Below are positions 9,978-17,973 of a stretch of DNA of 64,000 nt, piece by piece; position 1 is the stretch's first letter; every line of letters starts with the position of its first letter. The notes under the pieces are model-generated. The model had not been told where the DNA came from. It did not search any database and was given only the letters and a program-made list of their open reading frames with translations. The DNA comes from Emcibacter nanhaiensis (lineage in GTDB: Bacteria > Pseudomonadota > Alphaproteobacteria > Sphingomonadales > Emcibacteraceae), in assembly GCF_006385175.1 (NCBI RefSeq), contig NZ_VFIY01000004.1, positions 186,001 to 250,000 on the forward strand, given 5' to 3'. A program made the position numbers and the translations under genes.

Positions 9978-10169
9978 CCCGGGGCCACCGTGCAGGGTCA
10001 TCAGGTGGCGGACCATCAGGATCGCCAACAGGATAAAGAAAAACTGTAGTCCATTCCAGGGGATGGTCCAGGCGCGGCCGATCTCTTTCGGTCGGCGGGA
10101 CATGATATTGGCCACTACCGTGAGGGCAATGCTCAGGGCCAGAAGGCTGTAGGTGGTGACAATATCCAT
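9969..10169 (-). CDS. Small hypothetical membrane protein, two helices
   Basis: ATG 10167-10169 is preceded by GGAG with a 5-base spacer, giving 66 residues beginning MDIVTTYSLL. Two hydrophobic segments (SLLALSIALTVVANIM and GLQFFFILLAILMVRHL) flank a basic linker with SRRPKEIGRAW, and the short tail has HGG. Small alphaproteobacterial proteins with an RPxxxGxxxxIPW linker followed by a second helix are common, but their role is not known to me. Its stop lies inside the 3' end of maeB on the other strand. Confidence 0.65.
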   Translation of the reverse strand: MDIVTTYSLLALSIALTVVANIMSRRPKEIGRAWTIPWNGLQFFFILLAILMVRHLMTLHGGPGSV

Positions 10170-10224
10170 GGTGGCTCCGCTTATCCTGTTTCGGAGCACT
10201 AGGTAAGCACGGTGTGTGCTGCTG

Positions 10225-10620
10225 TCAATATCGAATAATGAAGCCGAATTGTCCCAGGGAAGGAGCGCGGTTCAGGGTCAGGCCCGGATTGAACTCGTAG
10301 CTTCCGGGCGGCGCGTAAAGCCTGGGGTCCACAGTATGAGTGACTTTGCGGCCGACAAGAAAATAGATATCTTTTTTGATCTTATACTTTAGGTTAATAA
10401 AATAACCAATTGGATAAGAATGATTATTTTTTTCATCGGTATCTGAATCCAGGAGCCGGGCCGGTGTATAATTGCTGTCGATCCGATAGCTTTGCGGCAA
10501 ATTACCCGGCTGGGGTGATGACAGATTTAGTTCCTGGGAAAAGCTCTGGAGAGGAAAGAGGATAAACACAGCCAGACCGGTCAGCAGAAAAAGGCTGCTG
10601 AAATGAAACAGGCTTTCCAT
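10225..10620 (-). CDS. Hypothetical secreted or outer-membrane protein
   Basis: From Met8 of the open frame (ATG at 10618-10620) the product has 131 residues: a signal peptide (FLLTGLAVFILFPLQSFSQ) with likely cleavage after FSQ, a polar region, then alternating strands such as YPIGYFINLKYKIKKDIYFLVG, ending FGFIIRY with a terminal aromatic residue as in outer-membrane barrels. It is too short for a whole barrel by itself. Start choice between 10641 and 10620 is unsure. The DNA is more A+T rich than its neighbours. No family recognised. Confidence 0.55.
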   Translation of the reverse strand: MESLFHFSSLFLLTGLAVFILFPLQSFSQELNLSSPQPGNLPQSYRIDSNYTPARLLDSDTDEKNNHSYPIGYFINLKYKIKKDIYFLVGRKVTHTVDPRLYAPPGSYEFNPGLTLNRAPSLGQFGFIIRY

Positions 10621-10797
10621 GTCACCGGCTGTCCTATCCATGGGTAAAAGTGTAGGAATTGTCGGTTAAGGATTTATGATCATTTGCTAAAATTTGTCCT
10701 AAAATTAACCCTGGTGAAACCGGCATGTCGGCCGCAACTTGTAACTGCTTGAAAACAGGATGCCGATGGGATAGGAACGGGGCAGAAAGGGATGCCA

Positions 10798-11808
10798 ATG
10801 ATTAACGAACAAGACAAAAAAAATAACCGGCAGATTGCGTTCTGGCTGTTTTCCGTCTGTGCGCTGATTTTCCTGATGATTGTTGTCGGCGGAATCACCC
10901 GCCTGACCGAGAGCGGTCTCAGCATGGTGGACTGGCATCCGATTCACGGTGTGGTACCGCCGTTGAATGAAGTTGAATGGCAGGAAGAATTCAACGCCTA
11001 TAAACAATATCCCGAATATCAGAAAGTCAACAGCGGCATGACCCTGGAGGAATTCAAGGGGATCTTTTTCTGGGAATACAGCCACCGTATTCTCGGCCGG
11101 CTGATCGGGCTGGCTTTCTTTATTCCGTTCATGCTGTTCCTGTTGCGGGGAAAGGTCATGCCGTCGCTGAAGCCGAGGCTCTGGATCATGTTTATCCTGG
11201 GCGGCCTGCAGGGATTGCTCGGCTGGTGGATGGTGAAAAGCGGGTTGGTGGACCGGCCCGACGTCAGTCACTATCGCCTGACCGCCCACCTGGGGCTCGC
11301 CGTCCTGATCTATCTGTATATATTCTGGACAGCGCTTGACCTGGTTTCGCCGCGGGCGGCCAGTCGCCGGCTGTCCCGGTCCGCTGCGGTGCTGGTTCTG
11401 CTGGTTTTCGGCCAGATCCTCCTGGGCGGCCTGGTGGCGGGACTCAATGCCGGTTTCATCTATACGGACTGGCCGCTGATGGACGGGCAGCTGATCCCCG
11501 CCGGCCTGTTTGACGAAAGTCCCTGGTATATGAATTTCTTTGAAAACCTGATGACGGTGCAGTTCGACCACCGGATCGGGGCTTATATCATCACCATTAT
11601 GTCCGCCTGGCTGGTCTGGAAAAACCGCCTGTATCGGCCATTGGCCAGTCTGCTGCTGGCCGCGGCTGTCCTGGTTCAGGTGACGCTGGGGATCCTGACC
11701 CTGGTCCATGTCGTGCCGATTCCGCTGGCTGCCCTTCACCAGGCGGGGGCAATCGTGCTATTATCTGCCGGTCTTTATTTTCTGCATCGCCTGAAACAGG
11801 AGCATTGA
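10798..11808 (+). CDS. ctaA: Heme A synthase (COX15/CtaA family)
   Basis: The 336-residue integral membrane protein has eight predicted helices in two four-helix halves. VGGITRLTESGLSMVDW near residues 27-43 is a family signature, EYSHRILGRLIG near residue 90 and FDHRIGAYII near residue 255 supply haem-ligand histidines, and LAALHQAGAIVLL supplies another near the C-terminus. It oxidises the C8 methyl of heme O to formyl, making heme A for cytochrome aa3 oxidases. Of two in-frame ATGs, 10798 is 6 bases after GAAAGGG while 10792 abuts it, so 10798 is chosen. cutA follows 3 bases later. Confidence 0.95.
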   Translation: MINEQDKKNNRQIAFWLFSVCALIFLMIVVGGITRLTESGLSMVDWHPIHGVVPPLNEVEWQEEFNAYKQYPEYQKVNSGMTLEEFKGIFFWEYSHRILGRLIGLAFFIPFMLFLLRGKVMPSLKPRLWIMFILGGLQGLLGWWMVKSGLVDRPDVSHYRLTAHLGLAVLIYLYIFWTALDLVSPRAASRRLSRSAAVLVLLVFGQILLGGLVAGLNAGFIYTDWPLMDGQLIPAGLFDESPWYMNFFENLMTVQFDHRIGAYIITIMSAWLVWKNRLYRPLASLLLAAAVLVQVTLGILTLVHVVPIPLAALHQAGAIVLLSAGLYFLHRLKQEH

Positions 11809-11811
11809 CCC

Positions 11812-12135
11812 ATGTCCGCCTGCTGCACCATCTATGTGACCTGCAGCGATCATAACGAAGCATTGGAAATTTCCCGCACCCTGGTCCGGGAAAAGCTTGC
11901 CGCCTGCGCCAATATCATGGACGGCATGACATCGGTATTTGTCTGGGACGGTGAGGTGTGCGAGGAAAAAGAATCTGTTCTGCTGCTCAAGACCCTGGAG
12001 GCGAAGCGGGAAAAGGCTATCGCCCGGATTATCGACCTGCATTCCTATGAAGTGCCCTGCGTCACCGTCTGGCCGATCAATGGCGGCAATCCCGCGTATT
12101 TGAAGTGGGTTGAAGACAGCCTTAGCGGGAAATAA
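11812..12135 (+). CDS. cutA: Divalent-cation tolerance protein CutA
   Basis: The 107-residue protein matches the CutA1 family in length and motifs: IYVTCSDHNEALEISRTLV at the start, KLAACANI at about residues 27-34, VFVWDGEVCEEKESVLLLKT in the centre and HSYEVPCV near residue 80, with the ferredoxin-like trimer fold expected. CutA was named for copper tolerance, but its biochemical role remains unsettled. It begins 3 bases after ctaA, suggesting one transcript. Confidence 0.95.
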   Translation: MSACCTIYVTCSDHNEALEISRTLVREKLAACANIMDGMTSVFVWDGEVCEEKESVLLLKTLEAKREKAIARIIDLHSYEVPCVTVWPINGGNPAYLKWVEDSLSGK

Positions 12136-12348
12136 TCAGTGAAACTGATTGATTTTTTCCGGGGTGTCGTTGATAGTTTGGGGGTTGCTTTTTGCTGAAA
12201 CTGGCAACTTATTTGATGTGTTAGGGGTAGTAAAGTCAGTAGCTTGGGGGATTGCGAGTTTTCTTTCCGGTTATTCAGGTTTCTTTGTCTGTGGTCAGGG
12301 GGCCGCAGTGGGGAACAATCTTGATCTACCTCCTTTGAGGAGGAAATA

Positions 12349-12900
12349 ATGAAATCAAAATTTTTAATGTTGGCGCCCGTTGTGGCGTTGAGCCTATCCG
12401 GCTGTGCGAGCGTGATGAGTGGAACAGACCAGGATATGACTGTTGATTCCAACCCGAAGGGAGCGGAATGTACGCTGACAAGGGAAAATCGGGTGCTGGC
12501 GACAGTCACCACGCCCGAGACCATTCGCGTCAGCAAACTCAAGCATGATATCTATGTCAGCTGCCAGATGGACGGTTTCCATGAGTCCACAGCACATGTG
12601 AATTCAGGCACCGAGGGTTCAACCTTCGGCAATATTATCCTGGGCGGCGGGATTGGCTGGGCTATTGATTCCGCACGGGGCGCTGACAATAAATATGCTG
12701 AAGTTGTGACCGTGACCATGGTACCGCTGAATCAGGCCGCGCCGGAGCCGGTAGTCTATGGCGTCGAACAGAAAGATGAAGGTGCCGGCGAAGCTGAAGC
12801 CGGGCAGACTGACGGTGATGTTGAAGCCACTGAGGAACAGGTGCAGCCAGTTGAGGAAACAACCGCTGTTGAGCCGATCGAAACCGGCGCGACAGATTGA
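12349..12900 (+). CDS. Outer-membrane lipoprotein with PEGA-like domain
   Basis: ATG 12349 lies 6 bases after a full AGGAGG. The 183-residue product has a lipoprotein signal with LSGC (Cys19), followed by ASVMSGTDQDMTVDSNPKGAECTL, the pattern of a widespread proteobacterial lipoprotein group with a short PEGA-like beta domain, and a glycine-rich hydrophobic patch (FGNIILGGGIGWAID) around residue 92. The last 50 residues are mostly Glu, Ala, Val and Thr and are probably disordered. An envelope location is expected; the function is unknown. The stop codon lies in a 19-base tandem repeat and a strong bidirectional terminator follows. Confidence 0.85.
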   Translation: MKSKFLMLAPVVALSLSGCASVMSGTDQDMTVDSNPKGAECTLTRENRVLATVTTPETIRVSKLKHDIYVSCQMDGFHESTAHVNSGTEGSTFGNIILGGGIGWAIDSARGADNKYAEVVTVTMVPLNQAAPEPVVYGVEQKDEGAGEAEAGQTDGDVEATEEQVQPVEETTAVEPIETGATD

Positions 12901-12935
12901 ATTTTCACATTATAACTGAATTTTCACATTATAAA
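12898..12935. repeat. Tandem 19-base repeat spanning the lipoprotein stop codon
   Basis: TGAATTTTCACATTATAAC at 12898-12916 is followed at once by the same 19 bases with a final A at 12917-12935, and a partial third TGAA. The first TGA is the stop codon of the lipoprotein gene. Replication slippage is the likely source. Confidence 0.9.
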
Positions 12936-12944
12936 TGAAATGAA

Positions 12945-12975
12945 CCCTGCTTCAGGTTTGAAGCAGGGCTTTTTT
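12945..12975. terminator. Bidirectional intrinsic terminator
   Basis: CCCTGCTTC at 12945-12953 pairs perfectly with GAAGCAGGG at 12960-12968 around AGGTTT, followed by C and a T run on the + strand. It lies between the converging lipoprotein and metY genes; on the minus strand the run after the stem is weaker. Confidence 0.9.
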
Positions 12976-12996
12976 ACGGATTTTCGTTTTGTTCGA

Positions 12997-14283
12997 TCAG
13001 CTGTTCAGGGCCTGGTCCAGGTCGGCCTTGATATCTTCCACATCCTCGATGCCGATGGACAGGCGCACCACGTCCGGACCGGCGCCGGCCTTGACCTGAT
13101 CGGCTTCTGCCAGCTGGCGGTGGGTGGTGGACGAGGGATGGATGATCAGGCTTCTCGTATCGCCGATGTTGGCCAGATGCTTGAACAGTTTCACATTGGC
13201 GACCACTTTCTTGCCGGCGTCATAACCGCCCTTGACGCCGAAGGTCATCACGGCGCCCGCGCCTTTCGGCAGGTATTTCTGTTTCAGGTCATAATAGGGG
13301 CTGTCTTCCAGCCCGGCGTAGGACACCCATTCCACCTGGTCATGGGCCTGGAGGAATTTCGCCACTTCCAAGGCGTTGTCCGCATGGCGCTGCATGCGCA
13401 GCGGCAGGGTCTCGATGCCGTTCAGGATCAGGAACGCATTCATGGGCGAGAGCGCCGGGCCCAGGTCGCGCAGGCCGACAGCCCGGCAGGCGATGGCGAA
13501 GGCGATATTACCCATGGCTTCGCCGAACACTTCGCCGAATACCATGCCGTGATAGGATTCGCTGGGCTCGGACAGGGTGGAATATTTGCCGCTCTTCATC
13601 CAGTCGAAACGGCCGGAATCGACGATCACACCGCCGACGCTGTTGCCCTGGCCGCCGAGGAATTTTGTCAGACTGTGCACGACAATGTCGGCGCCGTGTT
13701 CGATCGGTCGGCAGAGATAGGGGGTGGCGAGCGTATTGTCCACCACCAAGACGATGCCGGCTTCATGGGCCACCTCGGCGATGGCGGCGATGTCGGTGAC
13801 CACACCGCCCGGGTTGGCCAGGCTTTCCATGAAGATCGCCTTGGTGTTGGGCGTGATGGCAGCCTTCATGGCGGCCGGGTCCGGATCAACGAAATTTGCG
13901 CCCCAGCCGAACTTCCTGAAGCTCTGGCTCAACTGGGTGATGGAGCCGCCATAGAGTTTGGTGGAGGCTAGGATCTCGTCACCCGGCTCCATCAGGGTAT
14001 GGAAGGTGATCAGCTGGGCGGCATGGCCGGACGCCACGGCAAGGGCGGCGGCGCCGCCTTCGAGGGCGGCAACCCGGTTTTCCAGCACACCGACTGTCGG
14101 GTTGGTCAGGCGGCTGTAGATATTGCCGAATTCCTGCAAGTTGAACAGGGCGGCGGCCTGTTCCGGGCTTTCGAATTCATAGGAAGCCGTCTGATAGATG
14201 GGCGTCACGGCGGCCCCGGTGGTCGGGTCTGACTGGGCGCCGGCATGAACGGCGAGTGTCGAAAACTTCTGTGAGTCTGACAT
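12997..14283 (-). CDS. metY: O-acetylhomoserine sulfhydrylase (aminocarboxypropyltransferase)
   Basis: This 428-residue PLP enzyme belongs to the Cys/Met metabolism family. HSLTKFLGG carries the PLP-binding Lys207, VVDNTLATPY the cofactor Asp182, and the opening TLAVHAGAQSDPTTGAAVTPIYQT is typical of O-acetylhomoserine sulfhydrylases, which are longer (about 425-430) than cystathionine synthases. It makes homocysteine from O-acetylhomoserine and sulfide, the direct sulfhydrylation route to methionine. It is transcribed divergently from rplM. I looked for a SAM-II riboswitch upstream and found none, but AT-rich palindromes are present. Confidence 0.95.
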   Translation of the reverse strand: MSDSQKFSTLAVHAGAQSDPTTGAAVTPIYQTASYEFESPEQAAALFNLQEFGNIYSRLTNPTVGVLENRVAALEGGAAALAVASGHAAQLITFHTLMEPGDEILASTKLYGGSITQLSQSFRKFGWGANFVDPDPAAMKAAITPNTKAIFMESLANPGGVVTDIAAIAEVAHEAGIVLVVDNTLATPYLCRPIEHGADIVVHSLTKFLGGQGNSVGGVIVDSGRFDWMKSGKYSTLSEPSESYHGMVFGEVFGEAMGNIAFAIACRAVGLRDLGPALSPMNAFLILNGIETLPLRMQRHADNALEVAKFLQAHDQVEWVSYAGLEDSPYYDLKQKYLPKGAGAVMTFGVKGGYDAGKKVVANVKLFKHLANIGDTRSLIIHPSSTTHRQLAEADQVKAGAGPDVVRLSIGIEDVEDIKADLDQALNS

Positions 14284-14356
14284 GGCTTTGATCCTTAAAT
14301 TATAATGTGTGGCTTATTGTTGAATTTTTGTTTTAAAAACAAGGGGGTTGTAAATA

Positions 14357-14370
14357 GGTATTATAATACC
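14357..14370. promoter_or_regulatory. Perfect 14-base palindrome upstream of metY
   Basis: GGTATTATAATACC is a perfect palindrome 74 bases upstream of the metY start. A second symmetric element, TTCAAG-TC-CTTGAA, follows at 14376-14389. Either could be an operator of a methionine regulator or AT-rich promoter DNA; no regulator is encoded nearby. Confidence 0.35.
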
Positions 14371-14408
14371 ATAATTTCAAGTCCTTGAATTTTAAAGGAA
14401 ATATATCA

Positions 14409-14436
14409 TTGACTTTTATTTTGTAAATGGCATATT
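14409..14436 (+). promoter_or_regulatory. Putative promoter of rplM-rpsI
   Basis: TTGACT at 14409-14414 and CATATT at 14431-14436 are 16 bases apart and followed by a GC-rich start region (GCGCGCC), consistent with a strong, growth-regulated promoter. The message would have a leader of about 135 bases before rplM. No start site data; assigned by eye. Confidence 0.5.
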
Positions 14437-14576
14437 GCGCGCCATTGTTATTTATCGAGTCCCGGGCCTGTCCCGAAGCTGAACAAATAACACCGGAACA
14501 CCATAAAAGCCGTTTGCATCCCGGGCAATTAAAACCTGCAGCAGGGAAAAGAGGCGGCCCATTAAGGAACGAGAAT

Positions 14577-15041
14577 ATGAAAACCTTTTCTGCTACACCG
14601 GCAGACATTGAGAAGAAATGGTATGTGGTCGACGCCGAAGGCGTTGTCCTGGGCCGCCTGGCTGCCATTGTCGCCAATCGTCTGCGCGGCAAACACAAGC
14701 CGTCCTATACTCCGCACATGGATGACGGCGACAACATCATCATTATCAATGCCGAGAAAGTCAAACTGACCGGCAAGAAAATGGACGACAAAATCCATTA
14801 CTGGCACACCGGTTATCCGGGCGGTATCAAAAGCCGTAACGCCAAACAGATCCTCGAAGGCGAGCATCCCGAGCGTCTGATCACAAAGGCTGTACAGCGC
14901 ATGATCCCGAGCGGCCCGCTCGGTCGTCAGCAGATGCGTAACCTGCGCGTTTATGCCGGTGCAGAACATCCCCATACCGCCCAGAACCCGGAAGTTCTGG
15001 ATGTTGCCGGTATGAACGAAAAGAATACAAGGAGCCGCTAA
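14577..15041 (+). CDS. rplM: 50S ribosomal protein L13
   Basis: The 154-residue product has the L13 hallmarks: [20 protein letters not shown] near the N-terminus, [22 protein letters not shown] and YRHTG-like [13 protein letters not shown] in the centre, and [20 protein letters not shown] near residue 110. It binds 23S rRNA early in 50S assembly. ATG 14577 follows AAGGAAC at proper spacing; an upstream extension of the frame to 14427 is not supported. rpsI starts 2 bases after its stop, the conserved rplM-rpsI operon. Confidence 0.98.
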   Translation: MKTFSATPADIEKKWYVVDAEGVVLGRLAAIVANRLRGKHKPSYTPHMDDGDNIIIINAEKVKLTGKKMDDKIHYWHTGYPGGIKSRNAKQILEGEHPERLITKAVQRMIPSGPLGRQQMRNLRVYAGAEHPHTAQNPEVLDVAGMNEKNTRSR

Positions 15042-15043
15042 TC

Positions 15044-15547
15044 ATGGCTGAAGAAAAGAAAACTCTTGAAGACCTGAAAGAGATCACAGCCGAAGCTGCC
15101 AATGCAGAAGCCGGCAGTGAAGCTTCCGAAGCCGTTACGGCTGAACCGAAACTGGACGCGCAGGGCCGTGCCTATGCTACCGGTAAACGTAAAGACGCGG
15201 TTGCCCGTGTCTGGATCAAGCCGGGTTCCGGTAAAATCACCGTCAACGGCCGCGACCAGCTGACATACTTTGCCCGCCCGACACAGCGTCTGGTCGTGAA
15301 CCAGCCGTTTGAAGTTGCCGGTCGCAAGGATCAGTTCGATGTGGACTGCACCGTTAAAGGCGGCGGCCTTTCCGGTCAGGCCGGTGCCGTTCGTCACGGT
15401 ATCAGCAAGGCGCTGACATATTATGAGCCGGGCCTGCGTCCGGTCCTGAAAGCCAATGGCTTCCTGACCCGCGATGCCCGTGTGGTTGAACGTAAGAAAT
15501 ACGGTAAGGCCAAGGCCCGCCGGAGCTTCCAGTTCTCCAAGCGTTAA
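15044..15547 (+). CDS. rpsI: 30S ribosomal protein S9
   Basis: The 167-residue product carries the S9 core from about residue 40 ([21 protein letters not shown]) to the basic C-terminal tail ending FQFSKR, which reaches the P-site tRNA. The first 37 residues are acidic and alanine-rich and make it longer than the 130 residues of E. coli S9, as is usual in alphaproteobacteria. It is the second gene of the rplM-rpsI operon and is followed by a strong terminator. Confidence 0.98.
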   Translation: MAEEKKTLEDLKEITAEAANAEAGSEASEAVTAEPKLDAQGRAYATGKRKDAVARVWIKPGSGKITVNGRDQLTYFARPTQRLVVNQPFEVAGRKDQFDVDCTVKGGGLSGQAGAVRHGISKALTYYEPGLRPVLKANGFLTRDARVVERKKYGKAKARRSFQFSKR

Positions 15548-15573
15548 TCGCACCAGGATATACAGAATCATCG

Positions 15574-15602
15574 AAAGCCGCCCTCAACGGGCGGCTTTTT
15601 TT
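15574..15602 (+). terminator. Intrinsic terminator of rplM-rpsI
   Basis: AAAGCCGCCC at 15574-15583 pairs with GGGCGGCTTT at 15589-15598 around TCAAC, and the T run extends to 15602. It lies 26 bases after the rpsI stop. Confidence 0.95.
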
Positions 15603-15698
15603 GTGCTGCCCAATTAGTAAATTGTTAAGCTGCGGTCGCATATTTTTGTCTGCTAGGTTTTTGAACAAAAAGCGTTCTAATGGTCAACTTTCCAACGT

Positions 15699-17054
15699 GT
15701 GAACGGTCGGAGTATGCTGGAAAAATTTATAGAAATGCTGCTGTACGATGTGGATGCGTCCGGTGCCAAGCAACCACGACAACGGACATTCGGACTCAGG
15801 ACCAAGCCGACCCCCTCAGTCGAAAAAAAGTTGATGAAAATGCTGTCCGAAAGTTCCATGGTGAACACCGGGCGCGTTCAGCTTCTGGGATTGAAGGAAC
15901 TGAAGGAAAAGATGGGGGACAGATGGCTGGATCTCAGGGAGTCGATACTCACCGGCCTCGAACAGATTGTCCTGAAACGCATCGGCAATCAGGATGTCTT
16001 TTTTTCCAGGAGCGAGGAAGAGCATCTGATTGTTTTCGCCCATCTGGCGGAGGATGAAGCGCGCCTGGTCTGCGCAAAAATACTTCAGGAACTTTCCATC
16101 AAGTTCCTGGGCCAGGTCGAAACCCGGGAGATTGTGGTCCGGACAGCAGTCGGTCAGTTTGACGGGCAATTGACTTTTGAGGAAGACACCCTCGATAACA
16201 TCCTGTCCAACATCGGCATGAAGGAGAATGCATCGCTGTCGGGTGATGAAGAAGACCCCTCGGATGCCCGCTCTGCCAGCAATCTGTTGAGATTTTTTTC
16301 AGGCGAAAACGACCGAATCCGGGAGTTGTTCAAAGTAACCTATGTTCCAATCTGGGACAGTAGGCACCAGGTATTGTCTACCTATGCCGTGGATTGTCAG
16401 ATGCGGGACAAGGTATCGAGCGGCAATTACTCGACTCTGATCAAGCGGCTGGAAAACCGGGACAGGGTTAGCCTGGACTATATGCTTGCAGATGAATGCG
16501 GTAACCAACTTCTGGAATTTTACGCCAAGAAATACCGGGCGGTTTTCTGCCTTCCGGTTTGCTATGATACCGTGTTCAATTCTCAACTTCTGACAGCATA
16601 TTCCCGTAAGATCGTGCAGATTCCCAAGGAGTTGTCCCGCTATACCATGATAACCTTGAAAGGGTTTCCCCAAGGGATGCCGTCCGGCAAAATTCTGGAT
16701 ATTGTTGCCATTCTCGGAAGATACTGTCCGGTCATTATGCTTGACTGTGACGAGTTTATTCCCAAGAACCTGGATTTCTATAAGGAGTGCGGCCTCAAGG
16801 GGATCAGGGTGCGTCTTGATCCGGACAAATCGGATAGTCAGGAATATTGGTCCGCTCTCGCCACCACGATTGACAAGTGTCGAAAAAAAACGCTCAAGGT
16901 TTCGCTGATAGAAGTGGGTGACCGCAAATCACTGCAGCAGGCTTATGAGTATGGGTTTGACTATATCAGTGGTGATGCCGTTCGACAAAAAACCAGTGCC
17001 CCTGGTCATATGCTGCGCGTAAATTTTGAAGAGCTGATCGCAGGAGATGAGTAG
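15699..17054 (+). CDS. Degenerate GGDEF-EAL protein, copy 1 (no catalytic motifs)
   Basis: I read this 451-residue soluble protein as a decayed GGDEF-EAL pair. At residues about 57-150 VQLLGLKELKEKMGDRW, then SRSEEEHLIVFAHL in the place of the GGDEF loop, then LVCAKILQELSIKFLG follow the order of a GGDEF domain. From about residue 210, TYVPIWDSRHQVLSTYAVD replaces the EAL strand, and the last third ends YEYGFDYISGDAV, like the QGY/F strand. GGDEF, EAL and the DDFGTG loop are all missing, so no c-di-GMP synthesis or cleavage is expected; ligand or protein binding is possible. A second copy of the same design lies at 20651. The GTG at 15699 or ATG at 15714 may be the start; neither has a good ribosome site. 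Confidence 0.7.
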   Translation: MNGRSMLEKFIEMLLYDVDASGAKQPRQRTFGLRTKPTPSVEKKLMKMLSESSMVNTGRVQLLGLKELKEKMGDRWLDLRESILTGLEQIVLKRIGNQDVFFSRSEEEHLIVFAHLAEDEARLVCAKILQELSIKFLGQVETREIVVRTAVGQFDGQLTFEEDTLDNILSNIGMKENASLSGDEEDPSDARSASNLLRFFSGENDRIRELFKVTYVPIWDSRHQVLSTYAVDCQMRDKVSSGNYSTLIKRLENRDRVSLDYMLADECGNQLLEFYAKKYRAVFCLPVCYDTVFNSQLLTAYSRKIVQIPKELSRYTMITLKGFPQGMPSGKILDIVAILGRYCPVIMLDCDEFIPKNLDFYKECGLKGIRVRLDPDKSDSQEYWSALATTIDKCRKKTLKVSLIEVGDRKSLQQAYEYGFDYISGDAVRQKTSAPGHMLRVNFEELIAGDE

Positions 17055-17440
17055 CGGCTGGGGTGAACAATTTTACGGGTATTGAAAATACAGAACAGAC
17101 GCCCCCACAAAATAATTCGAATAATTCCGTAGAATTATGAAATTTCATACTTCAAATAAACAGAAATTTTACTAATTCTCGTCCATACAGGTTCAATGGC
17201 ACAGGAGGTAACTGTACATGCGGATGATCGATAAAAGAAAAATTATTACGGGTAAATAAAACAAGTAAACACGAAGTAAGAGTATATTTACATAAGTATG
17301 TTCTACAATAAGCCAAAGTCGGAAGTATCAACTGGTTTGGTTTTGGTCAGCAAGCACTTCTCAGGGCTTTAAAGTCGCGAATACTGACACGGGAAACATA
17401 GCTGTTAAATATGCGATGAGAGTATTTTTGAGGAACCTCG
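17055..17440. other. AT-rich 386-base gap upstream of the PAS/chemoreceptor pair
   Basis: No long reading frame is present. The only notable element is AGGAGG at 17203-17208 nine bases before ATG 17218, opening a 13-codon frame (MRMIDKRKIITGK) that ends at 17259. This could be a leader peptide or chance. The region is clearly more A+T rich than the genes on either side and probably contains the promoter for the PAS and chemoreceptor genes. Confidence 0.4.
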
Positions 17441-17971
17441 ATGGCAAATATGAATATTGAACCTGTGGATGAAGAAATAACTTTCGGACAAGACGAGATT
17501 ATTGTTTCCAAAACCGACCTCAAGGGCCGGATCACATATGTTAATGATATTTTTTGTAAAGTCGCGGAAATGAAGGAACGGGAGGTGTTGGGGGAGCCGC
17601 ACAGCATCATCCGGCACCCTGATATGCCGCGCGCCGTCTTTCAGCTTCTCTGGGAAACCATCCAGCATAAAAAAGAGATTTTCGCCTACGTTAAGAACAT
17701 CTCCAAGACAGGAAAATACTATTGGGTTCTTGCCCATGTCACCCCGACCATGGACGATCAGGGCAATATCGTTGCCTATCACTCGAACCGTCGCAGTGTT
17801 TCCGCCAACGAAGTTCAGAAAATCGATAAGCTGTATAAAGAAATCGCAGCGGTGGAACGTCAGCATGCCAACCGTAAGGAAGGCATGCTTGCCGGTGCAA
17901 AATATCTGGCGGAACAGGCTGCAAATAGTGCCACGTCATATGATGAATTCATCTGGTCAGTAGGAGCGTAA
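17441..17971 (+). CDS. Aer-like PAS domain protein
   Basis: The 176-residue soluble protein carries one PAS domain at residues about 18-118. The segment [21 protein letters not shown] and the later [18 protein letters not shown] match the N-terminal sensory domain of the aerotaxis receptor Aer, which binds FAD. The remaining 55 residues are helical and have no membrane segment or chemoreceptor domain. The next gene, 2 bases downstream, encodes a soluble chemoreceptor, so the two look like an Aer receptor divided into sensor and signaller. FAD binding is an inference from the Aer resemblance. Confidence 0.88.
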   Translation: MANMNIEPVDEEITFGQDEIIVSKTDLKGRITYVNDIFCKVAEMKEREVLGEPHSIIRHPDMPRAVFQLLWETIQHKKEIFAYVKNISKTGKYYWVLAHVTPTMDDQGNIVAYHSNRRSVSANEVQKIDKLYKEIAAVERQHANRKEGMLAGAKYLAEQAANSATSYDEFIWSVGA

Positions 17972-17973
17972 GA

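Noticed and set aside
10725-10805. Short upstream frame before ctaA (about 26 codons)
   Set aside because: No ribosome site and random-looking Cys-rich content; overlaps the ctaA start in another frame.
12149-12349. 66-codon TTG-start frame before the lipoprotein gene
   Set aside because: It begins with TTG without a ribosome site and its apparent coupling to the next ATG arises because AGGAGG and ATG belong to the lipoprotein gene. Composition does not support coding, though a short decayed membrane protein cannot be excluded.
14284-14440. SAM-II riboswitch upstream of metY
   Set aside because: The minus-strand leader lacks the conserved pseudoknot segments of SAM-II; only AT-rich palindromes are present.
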